From: Flavobacteriales bacterium
GTDB taxonomy: Bacteria > Bacteroidota > Bacteroidia > Flavobacteriales_D > Crocinitomicaceae
Assembly (NCBI GenBank): GCA_947460825.1
Contig: CANHHA010000008.1
Span: 1 to 64,000 of the forward strand
Length of the DNA stretch: 64,000 bases
Direction: 5' to 3'
The notes under the pieces are model-generated. The model made no database searches, was not told the origin of the DNA, and saw nothing but the letters and a program-made list of their open reading frames with translations. Both the position numbers and the translations under genes were made by a program. Shown here in pieces: positions 17,601 through 26,815 of the stretch; the stretch's first letter is position 1; every line of letters begins with the position of its first letter.

Positions 17601-18933
17601 TGAGCGGATTGTTTAACGAAACATACCCGAGCAATGCATTATAACTGAATTCTTGATCCGATAATTTGCGTGCGTTCTCTACCTTTTCATAGTCTTTTGC
17701 TTGTTGGAAAGGACCGGGTGCTGTCACTTGATTGTTTAGGGCCGGTACTGCCGTAGCGAAGTTTCGGATTAGGGGTTGATTTGCCGCCCACTGATATAAA
17801 CTGTTGGCACTATTGGCAGGTTCAACGCCTGTACCGAAGCCCCCGGGATTTCCTTGACAGTTGGTAGATTTACCTTCCCCTAAATCAGAAAAAGCAATAA
17901 TGTTGCGGGTATTCTCGGTTATGTTGGAGCGATTGGTAACCCATACTTCAATTCTTGTGATGTAACGGGTAGCATTCACATTGGGTAAGGATGTCATTGC
18001 AGAATCATAATCGTCATGATAAAACAAATTCAAAAAGTAATGACGATTGGCTTCATAATTATCCGCGGTTAGCTCAAACTTCTGAACTTGAGACTTTCCC
18101 GTGATGTTGATCTCTTGACGCTTGCCTTTAGACTGAGCAAGAATCAAATCAAAGGTTGAACGGCCGAATTTCAGCTGTGTTTTGGCTCCGAACAAGGTTT
18201 GCGAGCCTTGAATCAAAGAGGTTGGTAAATCCAAGCTGACCATACCCAGTGCGATTTTCTGGAGGATTTGGTCTTCGTCTCCGGTATGCTCAAGTTTAGA
18301 AATATTTTCAAAATCAAACGCCGCTTGCGTGTTGTATTTAGCGCCAATTTTTAGGCGTGTTCCAATTTGACCAACAATATCCATGTTGATGTTTTGCTGG
18401 AAATCAAAGCGGGTAATCCTTCGCTGACGCAGGGGAAGAATCGGGTTGTCATATCTCGAGTGATTTACACCGAGTTGGACCTCGACATTTCCTTGCGGAC
18501 GAATAACAATTTCACCTGAACCAAAAATACTTTCAAACACTTTGCTTCCAATTTTAATTGGTAGTTCAAAGGATCTTCCTACCACCGACTCTTCTTCGAT
18601 TTGTTGCTCCCAGTTTTGACCTTCAAATTGTTTATTCTTATACTTCAGATAGTCCTCCAAGGACATGGAAGTTGGGTTTCGAAAGAGAAGTCCTTCACCT
18701 ACGGATTGCTTAAAGACGTAATGTCCTGTTTCAGGATCATATTCAATGCTTTGTTGCATGTTCGTAGGATCACCTAAATCGAAGGATTGTTGATTGTTGT
18801 TATACGAATTAAAGGAAGGATTTATTGGAAAAGGAAGAACGGGTCCTTGGGCGTAAGATACATGGGAGTAAAGGGCTAAAAGTAAGCCCAATAAGAAACC
18901 CCTAGAAAGAATATTTCTCTTACACCAATTCAC
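11632..18933 (-). CDS. sprA: T9SS outer-membrane translocon SprA (SprA/Sov)
   Basis: A 2433-residue protein, the usual size for SprA, which forms the very large outer-membrane beta-barrel through which T9SS cargo leaves the cell. The signal peptide ends near SHVSYAQ. SprA-type motifs include SYIDDFEASQSTIDLKSA, GGDLYFNLGNVSEDVLPDSR and many WG/NW-rich strand segments to the C-terminus. Residues about 1920-1970 hold a strongly basic Pro/Lys insertion (PPKPPKPVEEMTKKERRKW and on). The start is GTG, sharing one base with the ruvA stop (TAG/GTG). The order malic enzyme-ruvA-sprA is common in Bacteroidota. All CTD-bearing proteins in this window depend on it. Confidence 0.95.
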   Translation of the reverse strand: MNWCKRNILSRGFLLGLLLALYSHVSYAQGPVLPFPINPSFNSYNNNQQSFDLGDPTNMQQSIEYDPETGHYVFKQSVGEGLLFRNPTSMSLEDYLKYKNKQFEGQNWEQQIEEESVVGRSFELPIKIGSKVFESIFGSGEIVIRPQGNVEVQLGVNHSRYDNPILPLRQRRITRFDFQQNINMDIVGQIGTRLKIGAKYNTQAAFDFENISKLEHTGDEDQILQKIALGMVSLDLPTSLIQGSQTLFGAKTQLKFGRSTFDLILAQSKGKRQEINITGKSQVQKFELTADNYEANRHYFLNLFYHDDYDSAMTSLPNVNATRYITRIEVWVTNRSNITENTRNIIAFSDLGEGKSTNCQGNPGGFGTGVEPANSANSLYQWAANQPLIRNFATAVPALNNQVTAPGPFQQAKDYEKVENARKLSDQEFSYNALLGYVSLNNPLNNDEVLGVAYEYTYRGQTYQVGELSTDGASGQEALILKLLKPTITSPQNKIWDLMMKNVYSIGAYQVDQQGFKVDIFYNNPSTSVPLPVFPMAGLDDKQLVTLLEMDRLNQNNQPFSDGVFDYVPFTITGSKIENGGTINRKNGRIFFSTVEPFGKTLAKKLQSIGVPQTTVNNIAFYELYDSTKTAAQQIPSKNRFLFKGEYQSSVSSDIPLNALNVPQGAVTVTAGGIKLTEGTDFTVDYNLGRVKILNTGILESNTPIKISIESNSVFGFQARSLMGGHYQYRLSDKMKFGATWVRMTERPVTQKVDFGSEPFKNNVIGIDFSIRTDVPFLTRLVDLLPVISTNQMSTFSINGEAAYLIPGQPKVINKDGTSYIDDFEASQSTIDLKSATAWRLASIPQGQPDLFPEASLQNLSAGFKRAKMSWYTIDPVFYQSNNLTPNHIKQDATMLADSRMRLVNFTDIFPNQQLQYGSIPNITVFDVCYYPKERGMHNYDTTATVDSLGQFTNPENRWGGIMRALSTNDFELANVQFIQFWMLDPFNDDAENQDPNTTMNGGDLYFNLGNVSEDVLPDSRKEYENGIPPFGPSIADNVDTTLWARVSNEQVIVNAFDTDPESRLNQDIGLDGLNSASEQSAYANYVNWVQNNLTISPASKAKMIQDPSNDDYNYYLDDNFDNAQLNILERYKRYNGMEGNSPTTNMSDTANAAGYPTQATNMPDLEDINQDNNLSESEAYFQYKMSLRPNDMVVGKNFITNVQLYQNGNKTEKWYQVRIPLISYEKKVNGIQDFRSIRFMRLFMKNFDEQAQIRFAKMEFMRGEWRPYLLDLTQPGISVQPDPNLTGFNISAVNVEENDQRTPVKYEVPPGIVREIDPSQTYQRQMNEQSLVLDMCNLQDGDARAAYKNVVFDVRTYKKLKLFAHAEEVNTLIPFNDKEVTLFVRLGTDFVDNYYEYELPLVKTAWGVTSPDDIWPEENNIEIVFDDLLNLKKERNQKVEDGVTGVSTMFEYAKDDPANSDRRIKVKGSPNLQAIKTIMIGVRNPLQSDPSNNWPDDGQPECVNVWVNELRLTDFVSEGGGAAVGQAQLQLADFATISASGNYSGINWGSVESRVQDRQRNQKVGVDMNSTVQLGQFFGKQAKVSLPFFYGYSLNVINPEYDPFNPDIKLADYDLATRKERAKLGQDFNERKSFNFTNVRKEAKAGAKPAFWRISNWSASYAYAENLKRDFNTNYDRTKNYTGALNYNYTFTGKAIEPFKKWKPVQKSKWLALVKDMNFYLMPKNITFTNDLLRMYNERQVRNNLVPNYQFNPVFLKKFDWNRNYNIGYDVTKNLKASFAATNRAIFAEGNSRVDRKNDPFAFQEFKDSIRSQMATFGQTMEYSHNYNLSYTVPLDKFPLTNWLTLNAKYNGSYNWQRAPLAQTNFGNIIQNNRSVNLTSQANFVTLYNKVPLFKRVLSDGRNNRGALNAKNNQGQNNNQGNKKVEEQPPKPPKPVEEMTKKERRKWDKVLRKYERKKKKEANAKKKVNPVIGFASRLLMTVRNVSGTYSIDDGTMLPGSNQESRILGMNSNNLGMSSFAFGKQSYDIWGRDNGYNIAELSANNGWLVQNENLNKQFATTHSTKLNLRATLEPVKDLSIEMKLNRNYGLNSGEFFRWNETNQQFEGQSRFQSATLTYSTITWGTAFLRDNKDRSSQVFSQLLANRQTVSQLIGADNPNSSLLPSGYFDGYSGNQQEVVIGAFLTAYGNKEVNDKNINPVRNMPLPNWSLTYNGLSKFEFMKKYVKSFVIRHAYNSTVSVNGMQSNMGATTDANGNPTALDLNNNFISSLQVQNITVSEQFSPLIGLDATWTIFGQSLTTKFEYKKDRLATLSLNNSQVTEVKSDEIVIGMQTKIAKVKLMERIPANDLNAGINFSFRDNSTLIRKVVENTNQATAGQRVISLKLNIDYNLSQNLTVSYYYDQNLNTPKVATSYPTGNMSTGIKLRFNLAGVQ

Positions 18934-19508
18934 TATAATACTTTTAAGGCCTCTTTGATTAATGATTCAACCGGTTCACTACCCGTGTCGATGCGTTCTA
19001 TTGCTTTTTCAGCTGCTTTTTTATCGAATCCCAAAGAAACCAGGGCCGTTAACGCATCAAATCTATTTGTATTGTTCGCGCTGAAAATATTTTGTGCTTG
19101 TTCGGATAATTTCACGACTTTACCTTTCAAATCAAGGATCACTCGTTGGGCGGTTTTAGCTCCGATTCCTTTGATTTTTTGAATGGTTACCACATCCTCC
19201 GTTTGAATTGCCTTAGCAATGTCTTCGGGGACCATGGACGACAACATAATCATCGCAGTATTTGGCCCAATTCCTGAAACACTAATTAAATGAATAAACA
19301 TTTCGCGTTCTTCTTTGGCGTGAAAGCCATAAAGCAGATGTGCATCTTCCCGCACAATGAGTTTAGTAAAAACCCTCACTTGTTCCGAATCACCCAAGGC
19401 GGAGAAACAATTCAACGAAATTTTAACTTCGTAACCAACCCCACCACAATCAATGATGAGTTCTGTTGGATGTTTTTCAACAAGGCGCCCTTGCAGTTGT
19501 GCAATCAT
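18933..19508 (-). CDS. ruvA: Holliday junction branch migration protein RuvA
   Basis: A 191-residue protein of normal length. RuvA tetramers bind Holliday junctions and recruit the RuvB helicase for branch migration. It has the N-terminal OB fold (MIAQLQGRLVEKHPTELIID), the helix-hairpin-helix motifs (LISVSGIGPNTAMIML and IQKIKGIGAKTAQRVILDLK) and the C-terminal RuvB-contacting domain (ALVSLGFDKKAAEKAIERI). It lies 3 bases after the malic enzyme gene and overlaps sprA by one base. RuvC is encoded separately at the right end of this window; ruvB is not present. Confidence 0.97.
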   Translation of the reverse strand: MIAQLQGRLVEKHPTELIIDCGGVGYEVKISLNCFSALGDSEQVRVFTKLIVREDAHLLYGFHAKEEREMFIHLISVSGIGPNTAMIMLSSMVPEDIAKAIQTEDVVTIQKIKGIGAKTAQRVILDLKGKVVKLSEQAQNIFSANNTNRFDALTALVSLGFDKKAAEKAIERIDTGSEPVESLIKEALKVL

Positions 19509-19511
19509 ACT

Positions 19512-21776
19512 TTATTTATTTTGAGCGTCAATAACGGCCACTTTCACCATGTTAATTATTTCTCTAACGGTAGCTCCTAGCTGAACCACATGAATGGATT
19601 TTCTCATCCCAATAAGGATTGGTCCAACCGCATCACTATCAGTCATTTGCTGTAATAATTTATATGAGATATTTCCTGCTGACAAATTTGGAAAAATCAA
19701 GGTATTGACTTCTTTATTTGCTAGCGTGGAAAACGGGAATTTCTCTAGCAGCAGATCTGAGTTAAGGGCAAAGTTTGCTTGAATTTCCCCATCCACAATT
19801 AAATTAGGGTGTTCCGCATGAAGCGTTGCAACAGCTTCTGCCATTTTTTCTGCATCCGGACCGGGAGAGGAACCAAAGTTGGAATAGCTCAACAAAGCTA
19901 TTTTAGGTTGCACTTTAAGTTTCCGAATTGTTTTAGCCACACTGATGGTGATTTCTGCAATTTGACTGGCATTTGGATTCAAATTAACGGTAGTATCCGC
20001 CAGGAACATTGGGCCGCGTTTTGTATTCAAAATATACATGCCGGCAACGGTTTTAACATCCTTTTCAAGGCCAATAATTTGCAACAACGGTTTAACCGTT
20101 GACCGATAGGAACGTGTTAAACCAGTAATCATCGCATCAGCGAAGCCCATATCAACCATCATAGCACCAAAATGATTTCGTTCACGCATCAACTTTACTG
20201 CCTCATATTCAGTTAATCCTTTTCGTTTTCTGCGTTGAAAGAACTCTTTTCCGAAATTAGTCCGGCGCTCCTCTTCTGAATCTGCTTTTGGATCAATAAT
20301 GGTAACCTCAGGAAGTTCAACGTTATATTCTTCCATCAATGCGAGAATGACATCTCTATCCCCAAGGAGAATTGGAAAAGCGACTCCTTCTTCATAAGAT
20401 ACTTGTGCAGCCTTTAAGATTTTAGCATTATCTGCTTCAGCAAAAACAACCTTCTTTGGATTGCTCTGTGCTTTAGCCGTGATGTTTCGCATTAATTCAT
20501 TATCCAACCCTAGGCGAGCTTTTAATTCCGCCTCGTATTTCTGCCAATCTTTAATTGGATTTTTAGCTACACCTGAATCCATTGCTGCTTTTGCAACGGC
20601 TGGGGCCACGGAATAAATTAAACGCGGGTCTAGGGGCTTTGGAATAATTTGTTCTCGACCAAATGAAATGTTCTTCTCCCCGTAAGCTTCAATCACTTCC
20701 TCTGGGATGGTTTCCTTCGCAAGAGAGGCAATGGCTTTCACCGCTGCTAATTTCATTTCTTCATTAATGGTAGTAGCTCGAACATCAAGTGCTCCTCGAA
20801 AAATAAAGGGGAAACCTAAGACATTATTAACCTGATTCGGATGATCCGAACGTCCGGTCGCCATGATGATATCTTTACGAACAGACGTAGCATCTTTGTA
20901 CGAAATTTCGGGATCCGGATTAGCCAATGCAAAAACAATGGGGTCCTTAGCCATTTTCTTAATCATTTCTTTGTTTACAAGACCCCCACGAGAAAGGCCT
21001 AAAAACACATCCGCTCCTTTAAATGCGTCTTCAAAAGAAACTTCTTTCTTATGGCTTGCAAAAAAAGACTTCATTTCATCAAGATCACTTCTAAATTCAC
21101 CAATCAATCCTTTCGAATCGAACATATAAATATTGGTAACTTTGGCTCCTAATGCTACATATAACTTTGCGCAAGACAAGGCAGAAGCACCTGCACCTGA
21201 GATCACAATTTTAACGCGGTCAATTTTCTTTTTTGCCAATTCTAAGGCATTGAGTAAGGCTGCGGAAGAAATAATCGCTGTACCGTGTTGGTCGTCATGC
21301 ATGATTGGAATGTCCAATTCCGCTTTCAATCGACGTTCGATTTCGAATGCTTCTGGTGCTTTGATGTCTTCTAGGTTTATTCCTCCAAAGGTTGGTGCAA
21401 TTGCCTTAACCGTTTGAATAAACAACTCAGGATCTTTCGCATCAATCTCGATGTCAAATACATCAATATCTGCAAAAATCTTAAACAGCAATCCTTTTCC
21501 TTCCATCACTGGCTTGGATGCCTCCGGGCCAATATCACCAAGTCCCAACACAGCAGTTCCGTTAGAAATTACGGCTACCAAGTTGGATTTACTGGTGTAT
21601 TTATACACATCCTCTTTGTTCTCTGCAATTTTTAAGCACGGCTCTGCCACCCCTGGGGAATACGCCAAGGATAAATCGCGTTGAGAAGAATAAGGTTTCG
21701 TTGGAACTACTTCTATTTTGCCAGGTCTTCCCATCGCGTGGTAATCCAACGCATCCTGCTTTCTGATTTTTGCCAT
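19512..21776 (-). CDS. maeB: NADP-dependent malic enzyme, two-domain MaeB type
   Basis: A 754-residue enzyme converting malate to pyruvate, CO2 and NADPH. The N-terminal malic domain has SPGVAEPCL and [20 protein letters not shown]. The NAD(P)-binding domain contains [20 protein letters not shown]. The C-terminal third (about 430-754) is a phosphotransacetylase-like domain ([47 protein letters not shown]) that in MaeB-type enzymes is regulatory and binds acetyl-CoA. It lies 13 bases after sucB. With sucA/sucB it forms a central-carbon block at the head of the run. Confidence 0.95.
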   Translation of the reverse strand: MAKIRKQDALDYHAMGRPGKIEVVPTKPYSSQRDLSLAYSPGVAEPCLKIAENKEDVYKYTSKSNLVAVISNGTAVLGLGDIGPEASKPVMEGKGLLFKIFADIDVFDIEIDAKDPELFIQTVKAIAPTFGGINLEDIKAPEAFEIERRLKAELDIPIMHDDQHGTAIISSAALLNALELAKKKIDRVKIVISGAGASALSCAKLYVALGAKVTNIYMFDSKGLIGEFRSDLDEMKSFFASHKKEVSFEDAFKGADVFLGLSRGGLVNKEMIKKMAKDPIVFALANPDPEISYKDATSVRKDIIMATGRSDHPNQVNNVLGFPFIFRGALDVRATTINEEMKLAAVKAIASLAKETIPEEVIEAYGEKNISFGREQIIPKPLDPRLIYSVAPAVAKAAMDSGVAKNPIKDWQKYEAELKARLGLDNELMRNITAKAQSNPKKVVFAEADNAKILKAAQVSYEEGVAFPILLGDRDVILALMEEYNVELPEVTIIDPKADSEEERRTNFGKEFFQRRKRKGLTEYEAVKLMRERNHFGAMMVDMGFADAMITGLTRSYRSTVKPLLQIIGLEKDVKTVAGMYILNTKRGPMFLADTTVNLNPNASQIAEITISVAKTIRKLKVQPKIALLSYSNFGSSPGPDAEKMAEAVATLHAEHPNLIVDGEIQANFALNSDLLLEKFPFSTLANKEVNTLIFPNLSAGNISYKLLQQMTDSDAVGPILIGMRKSIHVVQLGATVREIINMVKVAVIDAQNK

Positions 21777-21789
21777 AAGTTGGTTTGGA

Positions 21790-23040
21790 TTATAATCCCA
21801 ATAATATTTGGGCTGGATCTTTTGCTCCGAATAGCATTCGTTCCGGATGTTCCAGCATTTCTTTCACTTTCACTAAAAATCCAACGGATTCTTTCCCGTC
21901 AATTATTCTATGGTCGTAGGATAAGGCCACATACATGATTGGTCGAATTTCTACTTGACCATTCACCGCTACTGGGCGTTCCACAATATTATGCATTCCA
22001 AGAATTGCGGATTGCGGCGGGTTAATGATTGGGGTAGACAGCATGGAACCGAAAACTCCGCCATTGGTTATGGTGAAGGTGCCTCCTGTCATGTCTTCAG
22101 GGGTAATTTTTCCGTCTCTCGCCTTTACTGCCAAACGTTTGATTTCGCGTTCAATTTCAGCCAATGACATCTGCTCTGCATTGCGTAATATGGGAACCAT
22201 CAATCCTTTTGGAGAAGAAACGGCAATACCGACATCGGCATAGTCGTGAAAAATCATTTCATTTCCATCGATTTGACCGTTTACCGCAGGGTACAACTTT
22301 AGTGCTTCTGTTACTGCTTTAGTAAAAAAGGACATAAATCCAAGGTTGACTTCGTGATGTTTTGAAAAAGCATCTTTATACTTTGAACGTAAATCCATGA
22401 CAGGTTTCATGTCGATTTCATTGAAGGTAGTTAACATCGCTGTTTCACTCTTTACCGCAACCAAACGTTCCGCAATTTTTCTACGCAGCATCGACATTTT
22501 CTCACGCCGAGTTTCTCGCGTACCTCCCCAACCTGCGGAAGCCGTGGCATCAAAGCCAGCGGATAAGGCGTTCATTACGTCATTTTTTGTGATGCGTCCA
22601 TCTTTACCCGTGGCAATAATTCGGGCGGAATTAACCTTATTTTCCTCCATTAATTTAGCGGCAGCGGGAGAAGGAGTTCCTGCAGCATAGGATGCTACTG
22701 GGTTTGGATTTGGCACTACAGCCTCCTCTTTTTTTGGTGCTGGAGCCGCAGCGGGTGGGCTTGCCACTGCTTTGGCTGGCGCGCTACCGGCTGGCTTGGC
22801 TGCACTGGTATCGATTAAACATACCACTTGCCCTACCTTAACGGTATCTCCTTCTTGCGCTTTAAGTGAAATTACACCGCTTTGTTCAGCGGGTAATTCT
22901 AAGGTTGCTTTATCTGAATCTACCTCTGCAATGGCTTGATCTTTCTCCACATAATCTCCATCTGCGACTAACCATTGTGCGATTTCAACTTCTGATATTG
23001 ATTCCCCCGGAGAGGGCACTTTCATTTCAAGTATTGCCAT
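21790..23040 (-). CDS. sucB: 2-oxoglutarate dehydrogenase E2 (dihydrolipoyl succinyltransferase)
   Basis: The E2 core of the 2-oxoglutarate dehydrogenase complex, transferring succinyl groups to CoA. The lipoyl domain carries the lipoylated lysine in DSDKATLEL (about K44). A Pro/Ala-rich linker and a subunit-binding domain ([18 protein letters not shown]) follow, then the catalytic domain with [11 protein letters not shown], where His about 377 and Asp about 381 are catalytic. The ATG at 23040 is preferred: it begins [14 protein letters not shown], matches the family start, and lies just after the sucA stop (23045). The alternative at 23055 adds five residues and overlaps sucA. The E3 subunit is not in this window. 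Confidence 0.96.
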   Translation of the reverse strand: MAILEMKVPSPGESISEVEIAQWLVADGDYVEKDQAIAEVDSDKATLELPAEQSGVISLKAQEGDTVKVGQVVCLIDTSAAKPAGSAPAKAVASPPAAAPAPKKEEAVVPNPNPVASYAAGTPSPAAAKLMEENKVNSARIIATGKDGRITKNDVMNALSAGFDATASAGWGGTRETRREKMSMLRRKIAERLVAVKSETAMLTTFNEIDMKPVMDLRSKYKDAFSKHHEVNLGFMSFFTKAVTEALKLYPAVNGQIDGNEMIFHDYADVGIAVSSPKGLMVPILRNAEQMSLAEIEREIKRLAVKARDGKITPEDMTGGTFTITNGGVFGSMLSTPIINPPQSAILGMHNIVERPVAVNGQVEIRPIMYVALSYDHRIIDGKESVGFLVKVKEMLEHPERMLFGAKDPAQILLGL

Positions 23041-23044
23041 AATA

Positions 23045-25771
23045 TTATTTTTCAACTGTTAATTTAGCATAGGCAAAAAGCGAATCGTAAAGGTTCGATA
23101 AGCGTTTTTCATGCAATTTTTTGGAACCTTCCGCAGGGGCGGCACTTGCTCCTCTGTGAATACCTACAAGGTTCAGAGCCCTTAAATTCATGGCCATGTA
23201 GGTCCAAGCTCCCATGTTTGCAGGTTCTTCTTGGGCCCAAATTACCTGGGTTGGACTATATTTTCCGATAATCTCATTGATTTGTTTCTCTGGCAGCGGA
23301 TATAATTGTTCAACGCGCACAAAGGCCATGTTTTGTACTCCTAATTCCTTCGCTTTCACTTTCATTTCATAGTAGAACTTTCCAGAACATAAGACCACGG
23401 TGTCCACGTGTTTTACATCCACCCCAGTGTCATCTAACACTTCGCAGAAACCACCTTTTTCCATTGCTTCCAAGGTGGATGTAGCGTCTGGATAACGCAA
23501 TAACATTTTCGGGGAAAACACAACCAATGGTTTTCTGAAATCACGTTTTAATTGACGTCTGATTACATGGAAATGATTGGCGGGTGTGGAGGTATTCACA
23601 ATCTGCATATTCAAATCGGCACATTGCTGCAAAAACCGTTCAAGTCTTGCGCTAGAATGTTCAGCGCCTTGTCCTTCGTATCCATGCGGAAGCAACAGCA
23701 TCAAGCCTGACTGTGTTGCCCATTTGTCTTCACCGGCAGAAATAAACTGATCAATCATAATCTGAGCACCGTTGAAAAAGTCTCCGAATTGTGCCTCCCA
23801 GATGGTTAAACCGGTTGGGTGAGCTAAGGAATAACCATATTCAAATCCGAGCACCCCATATTCTGAAAGCAAGGAATTATAAACATAAAACTTCGCTTGA
23901 TGCCCACTTAAAAGGTTCAGCGGTTCAATTTCTTCCTCCGTATCTTCCGTTTTTACCACGGCATGTCGGTGCGAAAAGGTGCCTCGTTCAACGTCTTGCC
24001 CGGATAGCCTAACGCTGTGTCCTTCATTCAAGAGCGTCGCATACGCTAACATTTCGGCAGTACCCCAATCCAATCTATTAGTTTCAATCGCATTCAGACG
24101 ATCTTCATAAATCTTTGATATTTTCCTAAAATACTTTTTATCCGAAGGAAGGGTGGCTAATTTTCTTCCCAATTCTTGCAGCACTTCTTTTGCAACTCCA
24201 GTTTCAGGAGATTTCTCAAAATCAAGGGCTTTCCCGTGTCGGAAACCTTCCCATGTTGCACTTAAGAAATCAAATACTTGGGCCTTATCGTTCTTGCGAG
24301 TAATTTCAAATTCAGATTCTAGGAATTGAATGTATTGTTCTTCGATGTGTTTTGCTGTTTCTTCCGTCAAGATACCCTCCGCTTCTAATTGACGCTGATA
24401 AATCACTTTAGGATTCGGGTGATTCATGATGATATTATAGAGGGTAGGCTGTGTAAACTTAGGCTCATCACCTTCATTGTGTCCGTACTTTCTGTAGCAC
24501 AATAAGTCGATAAAGATATCGCGCTTGAATTCTTGGCGATAAGCCACCGCAATTTCCATGGCCTGCACGACCGCCTCAACATCGTCTCCATTCACATGGA
24601 AAACCGGAGAAAGTGTGGTCTTAGCGACATCCGTACAATAGGTAGAAGACCTGCCATCCAAATAGTTAGTAGTAAATCCAACTTGATTGTTTACCACGAT
24701 GTGTATAGTGCCTCCTACTCGATATCCATCTAATTGGGCCATTTGTATGGTTTCATATACAATTCCTTGTCCGGCAATCGCGGCATCCCCATGAATTAAA
24801 ACGGGACAAATCTTATCCTCGCTGTGTAACACATGATCAATTTTTGCGCGAGCAATGCCCTCAACCACGGTATTTACCGCCTCGAGATGCGAAGGATTGG
24901 GTGCCAAGGTCAAGCCAAGTTCCTGTCCGCTGTCCAAGGTAATGTGCGAGGTAAACCCTTGATGATACTTCACGTCCCCATCAAAAGACATATCAAAATC
25001 AAATTCTTTTCCTTCGAATTCCGAGAAAATGTCACTGGGCTTTTTATTAAAAATATTGGCAAGGGTATTTAAGCGGCCACGGTGCGACATTCCCATAACA
25101 AAATAAGAAATACCTGCTTCGGAGCCTTTATGAATGAGGGTATCAAGAGCGGGAATTAATGCCTCTCCTCCTTCGATGGAAAACCGTTTTTGCCCAACAA
25201 ACTTTTTACCTAAAAACGATTCAAACGCTGAGGCTTGTGTAAGTTTTTCAAAAATCTTTAGTTTCCGTGTAACATCGAGGACCGGTCTGTTTTTTAATTC
25301 AATGCGATTTTTCATCCAAGCAAGGCGTTCAGGATGACGCATGTAAATAAATTCAATGCCAATGGATTGGCAATACGTTAATTCGAGGTGATCTATTATT
25401 TCCTTTAAGGTTACGGGTCCGAGTCCGATTTCTTCACCCGCTTGAAAAACCACGTTTAAGTCGGCTTGAGCTAATCCAAAATTCTCAATTTCCAGGGTTG
25501 GCAAATATTTTCTACGTTCCCGAACGGGGTTAGTTTTCGTAAACAAATGACCTCGAGTTCGATAGGCATTAATCAAATTGATTACATTAAATTCTTTTTG
25601 GAAATTCTCAGGGATACCTCCGGCAGCAGAGAAATCAGTTTGCGCAAATTCAAAGCCCTCAAAGAACTTCTGCCAACTTAAATCAACATTAGTTGGGTCT
25701 TGTTTGTATTGGTTATAGAGATGCTCAATGGCATTTACATCAGCGTTCCCCACATATGAAATTTTATCCAT
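23045..25771 (-). CDS. sucA: 2-oxoglutarate dehydrogenase E1 (thiamine-dependent)
   Basis: A 908-residue TCA-cycle enzyme decarboxylating 2-oxoglutarate with thiamine diphosphate. Typical features are the N-terminal [22 protein letters not shown] segment (split: [15 protein letters not shown], then LSWQKFF), [12 protein letters not shown] (about 228), the ThDP/Mg site [14 protein letters not shown] (about 325), [15 protein letters not shown] and the C-terminal [12 protein letters not shown]. It is the first gene of a long minus-strand run. A TAACTTTG -7 element lies upstream (25798-25805). Confidence 0.97.
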   Translation of the reverse strand: MDKISYVGNADVNAIEHLYNQYKQDPTNVDLSWQKFFEGFEFAQTDFSAAGGIPENFQKEFNVINLINAYRTRGHLFTKTNPVRERRKYLPTLEIENFGLAQADLNVVFQAGEEIGLGPVTLKEIIDHLELTYCQSIGIEFIYMRHPERLAWMKNRIELKNRPVLDVTRKLKIFEKLTQASAFESFLGKKFVGQKRFSIEGGEALIPALDTLIHKGSEAGISYFVMGMSHRGRLNTLANIFNKKPSDIFSEFEGKEFDFDMSFDGDVKYHQGFTSHITLDSGQELGLTLAPNPSHLEAVNTVVEGIARAKIDHVLHSEDKICPVLIHGDAAIAGQGIVYETIQMAQLDGYRVGGTIHIVVNNQVGFTTNYLDGRSSTYCTDVAKTTLSPVFHVNGDDVEAVVQAMEIAVAYRQEFKRDIFIDLLCYRKYGHNEGDEPKFTQPTLYNIIMNHPNPKVIYQRQLEAEGILTEETAKHIEEQYIQFLESEFEITRKNDKAQVFDFLSATWEGFRHGKALDFEKSPETGVAKEVLQELGRKLATLPSDKKYFRKISKIYEDRLNAIETNRLDWGTAEMLAYATLLNEGHSVRLSGQDVERGTFSHRHAVVKTEDTEEEIEPLNLLSGHQAKFYVYNSLLSEYGVLGFEYGYSLAHPTGLTIWEAQFGDFFNGAQIMIDQFISAGEDKWATQSGLMLLLPHGYEGQGAEHSSARLERFLQQCADLNMQIVNTSTPANHFHVIRRQLKRDFRKPLVVFSPKMLLRYPDATSTLEAMEKGGFCEVLDDTGVDVKHVDTVVLCSGKFYYEMKVKAKELGVQNMAFVRVEQLYPLPEKQINEIIGKYSPTQVIWAQEEPANMGAWTYMAMNLRALNLVGIHRGASAAPAEGSKKLHEKRLSNLYDSLFAYAKLTVEK

Positions 25772-25797
25772 CTTTAGCTCCGGATTTTAGTCGTATG

Positions 25798-25805
25798 CAA
25801 AGTTA
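25798..25805 (-). promoter_or_regulatory. Putative -7 element for the sucA operon
   Basis: TAACTTTG on the minus strand fits TAnnTTTG exactly and would start transcription about 20 bases before the sucA ATG. No good TTG is visible at -33, so the call rests on one element. Confidence 0.4.
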
Positions 25806-25828
25806 TCAAATTACAAGGAATTCCCCTA

Positions 25829-26218
25829 CTAATCGGCTTTATTTGTGGCGCACTTAATTCCGATCACCAAGACAGAACTGATCATTAATAGTCCTCCGAG
25901 GGGTGTGATTGGGCCAAGAAAGGAAAGATTTACGTGAGTTATTTCGGCAACAACAAGCCCGTAAATTGAACCAGAAAAGCAGGCTAATCCAACCAAGAAG
26001 AACACAATCCATCGTTTAAATTGGGACTGATGAAACGTTGGTTGAAAGGAAAGGATTAGGAGTAAAAGAGCTCCATAAATCTGATATCTCACCGCTGTTT
26101 CAAAGGCAAGCTGCCATTTCACGGAAACAATCTCCTTTAGCGCGTGGGCACCGAATGCACCACATGCAATGGATAGGGCAAAAATTATAAGGGCAATAAG
26201 CGTCAACTTTCGATTCAT
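25829..26218 (-). CDS. DUF423 family small membrane protein
   Basis: A 129-residue integral membrane protein with about four transmembrane helices. The family pattern is clear in the N-terminal GAFGAHALKE, the FETAVRYQIYGALLLL helix and GSIYGLVV followed by GPITPLGGLLMI. DUF423 proteins (YgdD-like) are widespread and their function is not established. It could be read from its own promoter (TACTTTTG at 26233-26240). It stands 57 bases before sucA and is divergent from the lipoprotein gene. Confidence 0.88.
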   Translation of the reverse strand: MNRKLTLIALIIFALSIACGAFGAHALKEIVSVKWQLAFETAVRYQIYGALLLLILSFQPTFHQSQFKRWIVFFLVGLACFSGSIYGLVVAEITHVNLSFLGPITPLGGLLMISSVLVIGIKCATNKAD

Positions 26219-26232
26219 TATCTTGTTTTATT

Positions 26233-26240
26233 CAAAAGTA
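26233..26240 (-). promoter_or_regulatory. Putative -7 element for the DUF423 gene (divergent region)
   Basis: TACTTTTG on the minus strand matches TAnnTTTG, 15 bases before the DUF423 start. The only TTG upstream is about 23 bases away. On the opposite strand TATCTTCG, with TTG about 17 bases before it, is a one-mismatch candidate for the divergent lipoprotein gene, so two promoters may overlap in this 51-bp gap. Confidence 0.4.
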
Positions 26241-26269
26241 TATATCTTCGTTGACATATAATTCAACTC

Positions 26270-26815
26270 ATGAAACCGAATCTTCTTATTCTTTTATTTC
26301 TTGGATTGTTGTCGTCGTGTAACAATATGGAGAATAAGCAAGCGATTTCTGAGGATTATTATCAATTCAAAGCTGTAGAGCTGAGCCCGTACGACTTGGA
26401 TGCCACCTTGTTTATCCCCGATGAAACGGCTGGAATTGGAGCATCCTTTCAAACTACGATTGAACATGAGGAAGAATTCAAATGGAAAGTCATGGCCGGA
26501 CCAAACTTCCAATTATTTATTGAAGATTGGGGGGATAACGCCAGTAAACTAGAGGAGTTTAGAAAATCACTTCAAGAAGACGATGTTTTCAAGGTCTCAA
26601 TTATCTCCGATGAGGGTGATTGCATTATTTATAAACGGCAATTAATCAAACACATTAATGTCCCAAAATACAAACATGTATCTTATCACATCTACGGCTT
26701 AATCAAGTTAGGCGATTATTATTACGAGATAAAAAACAAAGCAAGCGGCGATAGCAAAACCGTGATTGATCTTATGAAAAAGTCAGTAAAATCCTTTAAA
26801 ATTCAATCCAATTGA
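26270..26815 (+). CDS. Putative lipoprotein, unknown function
   Basis: A 181-residue protein with a lipoprotein signal (MKPNLLILLFLGLLSSCNN), so it is probably anchored in the envelope through Cys about 16. The rest is a soluble, acidic domain with no family I recognise. Segments such as FKWKVMAGPNFQLFIEDWGD and KHVSYHIYGLIKLGDYYYEI are beta-rich. Its stop codon overlaps the TTG start of mrp (TTGA), which indicates coupled translation. A role near iron-sulfur metabolism would be only guilt by association. Confidence 0.75.
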   Translation: MKPNLLILLFLGLLSSCNNMENKQAISEDYYQFKAVELSPYDLDATLFIPDETAGIGASFQTTIEHEEEFKWKVMAGPNFQLFIEDWGDNASKLEEFRKSLQEDDVFKVSIISDEGDCIIYKRQLIKHINVPKYKHVSYHIYGLIKLGDYYYEIKNKASGDSKTVIDLMKKSVKSFKIQSN

